DNA of 64,000 nucleotides from Phycisphaerales bacterium UBA1845 (lineage in GTDB: Bacteria > Planctomycetota > Phycisphaerae > UBA1845), in contig DDIR01000050.1 in assembly GCA_002338715.1 (NCBI GenBank), forward strand, positions 38,100 through 102,099, read 5' to 3'. This document shows positions 46,454 through 54,717 of the stretch, one piece after another. Within the stretch, counting starts at the first letter, position 1, and every line of letters starts with the position of its first letter. A program made the translations under genes and the position numbers. Under the pieces are notes generated by a model. That model did no database searches. It had not been told where the DNA came from and was given only the letters and a program-made list of their open reading frames with translations.

Positions 46454-47017
46454 CTAGTTCAAACCGGTGGCTACCAGAATGGATCGCTCACGGTACGGCG
46501 GTCCGACGAATTCCGAATCGATCATAGCCAAGTCGGCAGGGCGGTCGCGCGAGACCGACGCGACAACCTGTCCATGCGATTCATGCCCGTCAGCCGCGGG
46601 TCGCTCGACCGAAACACTTACACCGGCATTTGAAAGTGTCGTCGTCGGTGCATTGGTATTCCGATCGACCATCAAAAACGCAGTAAACGACATCGCCAAA
46701 ATCGCAGCGGCTGCCAACGGCCGCCAAATCGGAAAGATCAGATTGCGCGAACGCGACTTTTGATTCTTCGATGATTTCTCGATCCGTTTGCGTACCGAGT
46801 TTGAGAACGAATCCCAGTCGATTTCGGGCAATTCTTCCTGATTCGTTTTGATCAAAGCGTCAGCCGCTCGCAGCGCTTCGAGTTCTTTTTGCAGGGCGCG
46901 GTCCGTCGCGACTCGCTGCATTAACTCGACAGCCGCCTTCGGATCGAGCGTGCCATCCACGTATTCGCTCAGTTGGCGAATCGTGTCGTCATTGGGTTGG
47001 TTTGAATTGGCGTTCAT
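46454..47017 (-). CDS. Probable anti-sigma factor (single TM)
   Basis: A 187-residue protein directly downstream of an ECF-type sigma gene, 10 bp away. The cytoplasmic N-terminus (DDTIRQLSEYVDGTLDPKAAVELMQRVATDRALQKELEALRAADALIK) has the short helical pattern of sigma-binding anti-sigma domains. The zinc HxxxCxxC motif of the ZAS class is absent, so it would be a non-zinc type. One TM segment (IWRPLAAAAILAMSFTAFLMV) and a roughly 70-residue periplasmic tail follow. Its position and topology support an anti-sigma role. Confidence 0.75.
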   Translation of the reverse strand: MNANSNQPNDDTIRQLSEYVDGTLDPKAAVELMQRVATDRALQKELEALRAADALIKTNQEELPEIDWDSFSNSVRKRIEKSSKNQKSRSRNLIFPIWRPLAAAAILAMSFTAFLMVDRNTNAPTTTLSNAGVSVSVERPAADGHESHGQVVASVSRDRPADLAMIDSEFVGPPYRERSILVATGLN

Positions 47018-47026
47018 TGGTCGTCG

Positions 47027-47677
47027 TTAACCTTCAACATAGTCGGCCAGCATCGTCCGCAGTTTCTTACGCGCTTGAAAGACGTTCCATTTCACGAGTT
47101 CGATCGAGCATTCCATGATGTCAGCCACTTCCTTTTGCGATCGTCCTTCGAGGGCGAAAAGCGTTAGTGCGGTGCGCTGTTTTTCCGGAAGGTCGTCGAT
47201 CGCTTTGCGGACCACCCGCTTGAGTTCCTGCTGAGACAACGAGTCGTCAGCCGCCGCAGTGATCATCTTCGCACCGGTCGGATCGCGGGGGGCTGCATCG
47301 AACTTGAGCGTGTCGTCGACGTCGGCCATCTGATGTTGTGCCCGCGATTTTCGAAAGTTCAGCGACAGGTTGGTCACGATCCGCATCAGCCAGCCGGCAA
47401 ACTTGCTCGGTTCGTCGAGCTTTTCCAGATTTTGATACGCCCGCACGAAGGCATCCTGAGCCACGTCGGAAGCATCTTCGATGCGGTTGAGCAGCCGAAA
47501 CGCCACAGAAACCGCCTGCCGCCGATGTCGCTCCACCAGCTTGTCATAAGCGCCAAGGTCGCCTGATCGGGTGGCGATGACCCACTGAGCGTCCTGCTCG
47601 GCGGGTTCGATCAATTCCGATTGATCCAGTGAATCCGGGTTTACCTGACGCTTTGAGTCTTCCAATGGAATAGACAC
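47027..47677 (-). CDS. ECF-type RNA polymerase sigma factor
   Basis: About 216 residues from the GTG at 47677. The open frame continues to 48187, but that part lies antisense to panC, is not sigma-like and is rejected. Region 2 is DLGAYDKLVERHRRQAVSVAFRLLNRIEDASDVAQDAFVRAYQNLEKLDEPSKFAGWLMRIVTNLSLNFRKS. Region 4 is LKRVVRKAIDDLPEKQRTALTLFALEGRSQKEVADIMECSIELVKWNVFQARKKLRTML. These are the -10 and -35 recognition domains of RpoE-like sigma factors. The start codon is uncertain because no strong ribosome site is seen. It forms an operon with the anti-sigma gene and the STN protein, and is divergent from panC. Confidence 0.88.
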   Translation of the reverse strand: MSIPLEDSKRQVNPDSLDQSELIEPAEQDAQWVIATRSGDLGAYDKLVERHRRQAVSVAFRLLNRIEDASDVAQDAFVRAYQNLEKLDEPSKFAGWLMRIVTNLSLNFRKSRAQHQMADVDDTLKFDAAPRDPTGAKMITAAADDSLSQQELKRVVRKAIDDLPEKQRTALTLFALEGRSQKEVADIMECSIELVKWNVFQARKKLRTMLADYVEG

Positions 47678-47857
47678 CGGTAGGACGGGTTGGGTTAGTG
47701 CAAACGGGATGAATTTTCCGCCGGCGACGATATGAGCCCGATAGGAGGGTGTCAACGCGATTTGCGCGGGGGCAAATGGGGCCGTGTTGTTGTCTTGGCT
47801 GAATCTGCGAATAGGATGCTCGCATCGTTTGCTGGATCGCAACGCCGAATCGAGCCC

Positions 47858-48724
47858 ATGACCATTGCCCATACCATTCAGGACGTCCGCAAATCGCTCG
47901 ATGCCGCCCGGCGGGATGGGCGGTCGATCGGATTCGTGCCGACGATGGGGGCGCTGCATGCCGGACATTGGGCGTTGATCGAACGGGCCCGCGCCGAGTG
48001 CGACATCGTCGTTGTGAGTATCTTCGTCAACCCGCTTCAGTTTGGACCGGCTGAGGATCTTGACCGATACCCTGCCACCCTGGATGCGGACCTGGCGGGT
48101 TGCGAGCAGCGCGGGGCCGACCTCGTTTTTTGTCCGAGTGTCTCGGAGATGTATGGCGACCGCACGCGATTCAAGACCCGCGTTCATGTGGAAAAATTAT
48201 CGAATTGTCTGTGTGGCCGCTCGCGTACGAATCATTTCGATGGCGTGTGCACGGTTGTTGCGAAGCTCTTCGGCATCGTCGGGCCCGATCGCGCGTTCTT
48301 TGGTGAGAAGGATTATCAGCAGCTCATGATCGTGCGGGAGATGGTGGCTGACCTTTCGATCCCCGTCGAGATTGTGCCGTGTGCGACGTGTCGCGAAGCG
48401 GATGGACTGGCGATATCGAGTCGCAACCAGTTTCTGTCAGCAGAGCAAAGAGAAGCCGCGACATCGATCCACGCGAGTCTGGCTGGTGCCGTTGAGTCGG
48501 TGAAGGCGGGCCACACCGATGCGGCCAACCTGGTCCAGAACATTCGTCACCAGATTGAAACAAGCGGCGCTGATCGGATTGATTACGTCGAGATCGTTGA
48601 TGCGATCACCCTTGATTCACTTGCCAGAATCGATCGGCCGGCGCGAATCTGCGTCGCGGCTTTTTATGGCGAGACGCGGCTGATCGACAACGTGGCGGTA
48701 GACGCACCCGCACCCGCCCGCTAG
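47858..48724 (+). CDS. panC: Pantoate--beta-alanine ligase (pantothenate synthetase)
   Basis: A 288-residue cytoplasmic enzyme that condenses pantoate and beta-alanine with ATP to pantothenate, the coenzyme A precursor. The ATG at 47858 gives the normal N-terminus MTIAHTIQDVRKSLDAARRDGRSIGFVPTMGALHAGHWALI, where PTMGALHxGH is the adenylylation motif. VSIFVNPLQFGPAEDLDRYPATLDAD, FDGVCTVVAKLFGIVGPDRAFFGEKDYQQLMIVREMV and DGLAISSRNQFL are the remaining ATP and pantoate sites. Length fits (E. coli 283). It is divergent from the sigma-factor gene across about 180 bp. Confidence 0.95.
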   Translation: MTIAHTIQDVRKSLDAARRDGRSIGFVPTMGALHAGHWALIERARAECDIVVVSIFVNPLQFGPAEDLDRYPATLDADLAGCEQRGADLVFCPSVSEMYGDRTRFKTRVHVEKLSNCLCGRSRTNHFDGVCTVVAKLFGIVGPDRAFFGEKDYQQLMIVREMVADLSIPVEIVPCATCREADGLAISSRNQFLSAEQREAATSIHASLAGAVESVKAGHTDAANLVQNIRHQIETSGADRIDYVEIVDAITLDSLARIDRPARICVAAFYGETRLIDNVAVDAPAPAR

Positions 48725-48744
48725 GATGCGGCGAGCGAAACGAC

Positions 48745-48765
48745 GGTGGGCACGGCCCACCCTAC
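48745..48765. repeat. REP-like palindrome, free-standing copy
   Basis: ggtgggcacggcccaccc plus tac matches the RAYT-flanking palindrome (38840-38864) over its core and one side. It lies between panC and lgt without a transposase. Confidence 0.88.
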
Positions 48766-48822
48766 ATTGCAACATCACCTAGAGGCGTTGGCCTCTTTCA
48801 ACGTCATTCAAACTAGCGATCT

Positions 48823-50037
48823 ATGTATCCAGAACTATTCACCATTCCGTTCGTCGACATGCCCGTCAAAAGTTACGGGGCCATGCTGACGCTGGGGTTT
48901 TTGACCGGCGTGTGGCTGTGCATGCGTCGGGCCGAACACGTTAAAGCCGACCCAGACATCATCCTGAACGTCGGTTTCGTCTCGCTGCTTTGCGGCGTCG
49001 GTGGCGGGCGTTTGTTCTTCGTTTTGCATTATTGGGAAACGAGCTTCGCCAACCAGCCCAACCCGATCATGGCTGCCCTCAACATGACCAGCGGCGGACT
49101 CGAGTACTACGGCGGGCTTATCTGTGCGGCGATCGGAACGGTCACGTATCTCGCGATGAAGCGCGTGTCGGTGCGGATGTATCTGGACATTCTTTTTCCC
49201 GGCGCGGCATGGGGCCTCGCGTTTGGCCGCATCGGGTGTTTGCTGAACGGTTGCTGCTGGGGCGGGATGTGCGTTGCGCCGAACGGAGCCGCGACGGTGC
49301 CCTGGGGCATCACGTTTCCATATGGCAGCCCGGCAGAAATTCGCCAATGGGAAAATCGCCAGACGACGGTTCCCGCGGAATTGATCGTCAGTATCCCCGG
49401 ACGCGTGAGTCAGCCGTACCTGCTGCCGCGTCCCCTGATCGAAATGCCCCCGGAAGAGCGCGATGGGCTTGCGGCTGAGATTCGCCAACTTGAGCGTGAA
49501 ATCGAAGAAGCCAAGGCGCTTGGTGTGGCTGCCGAAAAGATCGCCGAACTGGAAAAGGAGCAAAAGGGTCTCGCGGAGAAATGGAAGCGCGAATCGCAGA
49601 TGTATGGGGCGCTCAATTATGCCCAGAAGTTTCCATCCCGAATTGATCCGAGTCGGCCCATCACGGTCTCCGAGTTGGAAGACCTGACCCATCACCATCG
49701 ATCGGAGTTGGTCCACCCTGCGCAGATTTATGCGGTGATCAACGCGTTTCTATTGAGCTGGCTGCTGTTGGAAATCGCCAACCATCGCAAGCGGCACGGC
49801 GTCGTCTTCGGGACGATGATCCTGATTTATCCGATCACGCGGATCATTCTCGAGTACGTGCGCGTCGACAACCCGCACGACTCGGCTGGCTTGACGATTT
49901 CGCAGGCGGTCAGCGTCGGGATGTTCCTCTTTGGCGTGGCGTACATGATCTATATTTACAAGTCGCCGCTGCGTTCACCCAAAGCCGTCCCGTTTGTTCC
50001 ACCGCCGTTAGAAGATGATGATGCGGAATCGGCATAA
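48823..50037 (+). CDS. lgt: Prolipoprotein diacylglyceryl transferase with coiled-coil insertion
   Basis: A 404-residue polytopic enzyme that adds diacylglycerol to the lipobox Cys of prolipoproteins, the first step of lipoprotein maturation in the inner membrane. Motifs include PVKSYGAMLTLGFLTGVWL, GGRLFFVLHYWE, GGLEYYGGLI, AFGRIGCLLNGCCWG (the Lgt signature, residues 134-147), HPAQIYAVINAFLL and ITRIILEYVRVD with the second catalytic Arg region. It is over 100 residues longer than E. coli Lgt (291). The extra sequence lies between the signature and HPAQIY (about 165-290) and contains a charged coiled coil (LAAEIRQLEREIEEAKALG). The 3' end overlaps the HEAT-repeat gene by 23 bp. Confidence 0.93.
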   Translation: MYPELFTIPFVDMPVKSYGAMLTLGFLTGVWLCMRRAEHVKADPDIILNVGFVSLLCGVGGGRLFFVLHYWETSFANQPNPIMAALNMTSGGLEYYGGLICAAIGTVTYLAMKRVSVRMYLDILFPGAAWGLAFGRIGCLLNGCCWGGMCVAPNGAATVPWGITFPYGSPAEIRQWENRQTTVPAELIVSIPGRVSQPYLLPRPLIEMPPEERDGLAAEIRQLEREIEEAKALGVAAEKIAELEKEQKGLAEKWKRESQMYGALNYAQKFPSRIDPSRPITVSELEDLTHHHRSELVHPAQIYAVINAFLLSWLLLEIANHRKRHGVVFGTMILIYPITRIILEYVRVDNPHDSAGLTISQAVSVGMFLFGVAYMIYIYKSPLRSPKAVPFVPPPLEDDDAESA

Positions 50038-51706
50038 CCAAGGCCTCATCGCGAAGGTGCTGGCCGCGGTTGCGCTGTCACTGCTCCTTCCTTCCACGCA
50101 AACGTTTCAATCGCTCCATTCAGCGCACGCCCATGGCGGAGACATTCGCCTGCGCAACGACGTAACGCAAGGCGCTTGTGAACTTTACGACGTTCTCGTG
50201 CGCGGAACGCGGCGCACGCCACACCGTCGCCATGATGAAGAAATTATCTTTGAGCAGACCGGCCGACTGCGCCTGCTCGTGCTGCCGACCGCCGATGCCC
50301 GTCCGAAAGTCGCCTCGCGCGTCTGGATGATGCAGTTGGATGATCCGGTGATCACGTCGTACACCCGCGGTGGTCAACCCGTCGCCGATGTTCCGCATCC
50401 GAAGATGGTGGGTCTTCCACCGCGATCCGTGCAGCTTCATGTTGGTGAGATCGACGCCGAAAATGCCGACGCCGTGGCTGTGGGCGGTTCGCGCGTGCAG
50501 AGGGCGGCGATGCTTTTGGCGCTGGATTTCGCCCATTGGCCCGATCAGATCATCGAACCCAGCGCGGAATGGCAAACGCCGTCGAAGCGCTCCGAATTGG
50601 AAGGCGCTTGGAGCCATCGATACGCCGAACTGGTCGGAGCGCGGGCGGAGCGCCAAGCTGTCGGTTCGTTCGAGTTTAAAGGCAAGTTGGCCGGCGAGTT
50701 TGACGGGGTGGCTGACATCAAGTCGGCACGCGGTGAGTGGCGGTGGCGGGTGTCGCGGCGAAGTTTGGAATCGGTCGATTCGCGCGTCGTACTCGAATAT
50801 GGTCCACCCGCAGAACGCCGCGAACTTGAATTTGAAGTCAGCCTCAAGATCGCCGAACGACAACGCCTGCGCGGCGAGGAACTTGCGGAATCGGCGGGGC
50901 AGATTCAACCCCTTTCCGACATGGCCCGCGACGCGCTGCAACTCGGCGACGATGAGTCAAAAGACAAGTTGAAGGCATATATCAAGGATCATCCCGACAG
51001 TCTGTGGCTGCCGGTGGCCAAGGACATTCTCGATCGGGCGGAGTTGGAAGACCGCACGATCAGCGAGTTGAGCGATGGGCAACTCGTGGAGATGCTCGTC
51101 GCGCTGGTGCGACGGTGGCAGGGTGTCGCCCACCGCAACGAAGTTGAAAAGCTCGAACCGATTCGGTCGACCTATCGCGAGATTGCGGAGTCCAACGGCA
51201 ATGCATTGTTGAACCTGACACGTTCGGATGAATCCAATATTCGGGCGATGGCCGGTTTTGCCATTGCGTTTGGGCGGGAACCGAAATTCGGCGATCGGGT
51301 GATCGAACTGACCCGCGATCCGGAAGCGACCGTCCGGGCTTGGGCGACCTATGGGTTGGCCGAACGCCGCGAACCGAAAGCAGATGGAACGCTGCTCATC
51401 ACGTTGCTTGGGGACGACGATCGCAATGTGCGTATCCGCGCATGCATGGCCGCCGAAGTCTGCACCAATCCCGACGATCCCAAGCACACCGCGCTGCTGC
51501 GGACGCTGCTCAAGTTGATCGATGACGACGATCACGAACAGGTGCAGGTCAGGGCTGCCAACGCCGTTTCGAGGGTTGCCGTGCAAGCGGATTTACCAAC
51601 CTTGATCGAAGCCGAAGCCAACTGCGACATGCCGCCCGCCCGACGACTGCTGGAAGCCACCATCCGCGGACTGGGCGGTGAGCCCAAAGACCCACTGGAC
51701 GACTAG
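50015..51706 (+). CDS. Exported HEAT-repeat protein of unknown function
   Basis: A 563-residue protein beginning MMMRNRHNQGLIAKVLAAVALSLLLPSTQTF, a signal peptide or N-terminal anchor; any of three adjacent ATGs could start it. Residues 45-300 are beta-rich and strand-turn patterned (DIRLRNDVTQGACELYDVLV, FEQTGRLRLLVLPTADAR, VLEYGPPAERRELEFEVSLKI). Residues 400-545 contain HEAT-like helical repeats (DESNIRAMAGFAIAFGREPKFGDRVIELTRDPEATVRAWATYGLAE, DDRNVRIRACMAAEVC, QVRAANAVSRVA). No catalytic motif is visible. Overlap with lgt suggests co-translation and possibly a role in envelope or lipoprotein biology, but that is speculative. Confidence 0.75.
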   Translation: MMMRNRHNQGLIAKVLAAVALSLLLPSTQTFQSLHSAHAHGGDIRLRNDVTQGACELYDVLVRGTRRTPHRRHDEEIIFEQTGRLRLLVLPTADARPKVASRVWMMQLDDPVITSYTRGGQPVADVPHPKMVGLPPRSVQLHVGEIDAENADAVAVGGSRVQRAAMLLALDFAHWPDQIIEPSAEWQTPSKRSELEGAWSHRYAELVGARAERQAVGSFEFKGKLAGEFDGVADIKSARGEWRWRVSRRSLESVDSRVVLEYGPPAERRELEFEVSLKIAERQRLRGEELAESAGQIQPLSDMARDALQLGDDESKDKLKAYIKDHPDSLWLPVAKDILDRAELEDRTISELSDGQLVEMLVALVRRWQGVAHRNEVEKLEPIRSTYREIAESNGNALLNLTRSDESNIRAMAGFAIAFGREPKFGDRVIELTRDPEATVRAWATYGLAERREPKADGTLLITLLGDDDRNVRIRACMAAEVCTNPDDPKHTALLRTLLKLIDDDDHEQVQVRAANAVSRVAVQADLPTLIEAEANCDMPPARRLLEATIRGLGGEPKDPLDD

Positions 51707-51735
51707 AGCATTCCCAATCCAATCGAAGCACAGCG

Positions 51736-51857
51736 CCGCCATCCCCGCGCAGGCGGGAATCCAGGGGCAAAACGAAGTCAATCCAGGTGAGTACCGGCGC
51801 CCGTGGTGTGAAGCGTTGACGAGCAGAACGCAACGCTTGGACTGGGATCGCCGTAGC
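51736..51857 (-). repeat. Dispersed ~120-bp repeat, copy 2 (inverted)
   Basis: The reverse complement aligns over its length to 45117-45235, with the same landmarks in the same order and many point differences. It holds the palindromic core cccgcgcaggcggga. It lies 30 bp past the stop codon of the HEAT-repeat gene and just before tRNA-Asp. Confidence 0.85.
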
Positions 51858-51944
51858 ACAGACAAATAGCCCAATGGGGCCCACAGACCGGGCGCACGCC
51901 CAGCGGTCGGCGTTCCTTGCGTTTTTAGCTAATTGAGGGAAAAA

Positions 51945-52018
51945 CGAGGATGACGAGACTCGAACTCGCAACCTTCGGATCGACAGTCCGATGCTCTAAC
52001 CAATTGAGCTACATCCCC
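51945..52018 (-). tRNA. tRNA-Asp (anticodon GTC)
   Basis: Minus-strand cloverleaf of 74 nt. Acceptor GGGGATG pairs with CATCCTC (one G:U) with discriminator G73. The D-arm is GCTC/GAGC, the anticodon arm CGGAC/GTCCG-like stem carries loop CTGTCGA (anticodon GTC), and the T-arm has TTCGAGT. CCA is not encoded. It is followed by a short T-run. Confidence 0.94.
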
Positions 52019-52203
52019 TAAGCCGCATCGGATGGGTGTGTCTGTCGCCGATGCGCAATGAGGAATATATCTTTCGATTTCGCGGCGTCAACCCCACCCG
52101 AGAATCCAAAAACCTTCCCCTTGAATCAGGACCTGATCCACCTATTATCGCCCGTACTATCGTTTTGCCGGTCGCTTTGCTCTGATGTCCAGATGGGTCG
52201 AAC

Positions 52204-53730
52204 ATGCCACGTACTGACCGTTTTCGCATTCACATATCGTCGCTGATTCTGGTGATGGGCCTCCTCGTGCCGGCTACCGTGCTGGCGGGGAGCATTCCGT
52301 CCGAGCTGTCCAAGTGCCTGGGAAAACTGCCGCAATCCAGCACCGTCTGTGGGGCGGCGGTGATCGACCTGAACACCGGTGAACTGGTCTTCGGGCTCAA
52401 CGAGACGCAGTCGCTGATTCCCGCGAGCAACCAGAAGTTGATCGTGATCGCCGCGGCATTGGACACGATCGGCTCGCAGGGCGTCTACCGAACGACCCTG
52501 GCTGCCCGCGGTCAAGACCTGATCGTCATCGGCGACGGCGACCCGGCACTTGGTGATCCGAATTTGGCCGAGCAAGCCGGCGTGGAACCGATGAAGTTCA
52601 TCACATCGTGGGCCAACGCCTTGGCGGAAGAGGGCGAACGAACCAATCCAAGCATGGGCGGGGACGCGGCCCACTCGTGGATCATTCCCGGCGACTTCAT
52701 CGTCGACGACACGATTCTCGATACGGAATATTTCCATCCCGATTGGGTGTCAGCCGACCGGGTGAAATGGTACGGCGCGCCGATCGGTGGGCTCAACTTA
52801 AACAACAACTGCGTCGAGATGACGGCAATACCGAGCGGGAAAGCTGGCGATTCCTGCGCGTGGTCGATCTTTCCTTCGTCGTCGGCGCTCAACGTGATCA
52901 ACGGTTGCGTGACGTCAAGTTCGAGCAAGTCGGTTCCCGTGATAGGTCGGCGACCCGGTACCGCCGACCTGGTGCTTAGCGGCAAAGTCGGTCGGCAGGT
53001 GACGCTTCAATCGGTGTCGGTGTATCAACCGAGTTTGTTCGCAGCCACTGCGATTCGTGAAGCGCTTGCGGGGGAGGACATTCATCTGCAAGGTGAGACG
53101 CGCTTCGAGCGCGTGCGCACCCGCAATGGCAGCCTGCCCAACGACCTGCGGATCATCGCCGAACACGTGACCCCGCTTCCCGATGTGCTTCAACGCATCG
53201 GTCACGACAGCCAGAACATGTGCGCGGAAGCGTTGTTCAAACGGTTGGGACGCGAATGGACCAAGAGGCAACACGGTGTGCCGTCGGCTGGCAGTTGGGC
53301 GAACGGTCGTGAGGCTGTCTTGCCGACGCTGCAACGGGCTGGCTGCGATGTGCAGAATATGGTGGTGGCCGATGGCAGCGGTCTGAGTCGAAGCAATCGG
53401 CTGACTGCCCTCGACCTTGCCCGCCTGCTGCAATACATGCACAAACACCCCGAGTCGAAGACGTTTAAGGAAAGCCTCGCGGGCAATCGCACCGGGGGCA
53501 AACTCAAACGCCGCATGTCCGATGTTGATGCCGATGTGTTCGCGAAGACCGGTTACCTGACCGGCGTGCGCTCGCTCAGCGGGTACGTGCGGACGAAGGA
53601 AAACTGCTGGTACGCCTTCAGCGTCATCTTCAACGGATTTCGGGGGTCGAGCGGTCCGTACAACAAACTTCACGAAAAAGTGTGCGACATACTCGCGGAC
53701 GGGTGCGACAACGCGCCCCGCAAACCGTGA
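52204..53730 (+). CDS. dacB: D-alanyl-D-alanine carboxypeptidase/endopeptidase (PBP4 type, peptidase S13)
   Basis: A 508-residue periplasmic serine peptidase that trims or cleaves peptidoglycan cross-links. A signal peptide (SSLILVMGLLVPATVLA) ends near residue 28. The penicilloyl-serine motifs are present: SNQK (catalytic S75, K78), SQN (336-338, in GHDSQNMCAEALF) and KTG (448-450, in FAKTGYLTGVRSLSGY). The large domain inserted between SxxK and SxN, including GDGDPALGD, marks the PBP4/S13 class. Length is normal (E. coli 477). A cell wall with peptidoglycan is implied, which agrees with the OmpA-like protein here. The stop overlaps the next gene's likely GTG start by 4 bp. Confidence 0.93.
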   Translation: MPRTDRFRIHISSLILVMGLLVPATVLAGSIPSELSKCLGKLPQSSTVCGAAVIDLNTGELVFGLNETQSLIPASNQKLIVIAAALDTIGSQGVYRTTLAARGQDLIVIGDGDPALGDPNLAEQAGVEPMKFITSWANALAEEGERTNPSMGGDAAHSWIIPGDFIVDDTILDTEYFHPDWVSADRVKWYGAPIGGLNLNNNCVEMTAIPSGKAGDSCAWSIFPSSSALNVINGCVTSSSSKSVPVIGRRPGTADLVLSGKVGRQVTLQSVSVYQPSLFAATAIREALAGEDIHLQGETRFERVRTRNGSLPNDLRIIAEHVTPLPDVLQRIGHDSQNMCAEALFKRLGREWTKRQHGVPSAGSWANGREAVLPTLQRAGCDVQNMVVADGSGLSRSNRLTALDLARLLQYMHKHPESKTFKESLAGNRTGGKLKRRMSDVDADVFAKTGYLTGVRSLSGYVRTKENCWYAFSVIFNGFRGSSGPYNKLHEKVCDILADGCDNAPRKP

Positions 53731-54611
53731 CCGGTGACGATTCCAACGCTGAAAATCTGCGAACGCGCAACGGGACGATACTGCTCCTCATCGCCGCGAC
53801 ATTGTGGAGCCTCAATGGCGGGCTAATCAAACTGCTGGAAGCCGCGGGGCTTGGTGCGGGTAGCATCGCCTCGTTTCGATCGCTCGTTGCCGCGGTGTTT
53901 CTCCTTCCATTTGCCTGGCCCCGATTCAAACGTCTGGAAGAACCGATCTGGATTTTCGCGACGGTGCTGATGTTTACCGGCATGTGCGGGACGTTTGTGC
54001 TCGCGACCACCGCAACGTCTGCCGCCAACGCGATCATCCTTCAGTACACCGCGCCAGCATGGGTGTTTGTGTTGTCGCCGTGGATCGTCAAGGAGCGAGC
54101 CAACCCGAAGCAGTTCATCGCGCTGGCCGTGTCGATGGCGGCGGTCAGTTTGATTTTTTTGGCGCAATACGAGACCGATTTGTTCGGCATGTTGATCGGT
54201 TTACTCAGCGGGATGGTGTTCGGCACGCAGGTGGTTTTGTTTCGACGCGTGCGGGCGATCGATCCGATTGTGCTGGCGTTTCTGTGCTGTGCGGGTTCGG
54301 GTGTTTTGTTGCTGCCAGTCGCGCTTCTGCTTGAACCGATTCAATTGACGGTTTCGATTGGCGGCTGGCTGATCTTAACGGGCGTGGTGCAGTTTGGTTT
54401 TCCGTATGTCATCTATGCGGCTGGCGTGCGCCATGTTTCCGCGCAGCTTGCGATTTTGATCATCATGTTGGAGCCGGTGCTCAATCCGGTTTGGACGTAT
54501 CTGTTTCATCGCGAGGTGCCCCATTGGAGCACGATGGTCGGTGGGGCTGTGATCCTCTGCAGCGTCGCGTATTTATCGCTCTCGCGGGAAAATAGCAGTG
54601 TTTCCGGCTAA
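53727..54611 (+). CDS. DMT superfamily transporter, EamA domain
   Basis: About 294 residues from the GTG at 53727, which overlaps the dacB stop as GTGA; a GTG at 53682 is also open in frame. Ten TM segments fall into two EamA repeats. The first begins RNGTILLLIAATLWSLNGGLIKLLEAAGLGAGSIASFRSLVAAVFLLP. The second begins LFGMLIGLLSGMVFGTQVVLFRRVRAIDPIVLAFLCCAGSGVLLLPVALLLE and ends in LAILIIMLEPVLNPVWTYLFHREVPHWSTMVGGAVILCSVAYLSL. This is a drug/metabolite exporter of unknown substrate. Co-translation with dacB may be incidental. Confidence 0.88.
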   Translation: MTGDDSNAENLRTRNGTILLLIAATLWSLNGGLIKLLEAAGLGAGSIASFRSLVAAVFLLPFAWPRFKRLEEPIWIFATVLMFTGMCGTFVLATTATSAANAIILQYTAPAWVFVLSPWIVKERANPKQFIALAVSMAAVSLIFLAQYETDLFGMLIGLLSGMVFGTQVVLFRRVRAIDPIVLAFLCCAGSGVLLLPVALLLEPIQLTVSIGGWLILTGVVQFGFPYVIYAAGVRHVSAQLAILIIMLEPVLNPVWTYLFHREVPHWSTMVGGAVILCSVAYLSLSRENSSVSG

Positions 54612-54717
54612 CTGGGTCGCCTGTTCATTCAATTCCTGATTGCTACAATCTTGCCTCTTGTGCTTTTTCACTGCTCACAGAGCAGTGGCACGGGGATGAC
54701 TTTCTTGGTTTGGTCTT

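Noticed and set aside
47678..48187. N-terminal extension of the sigma-factor frame
   Set aside because: It is antisense to panC, is not sigma-like, and adds 170 residues that no ECF sigma factor has.
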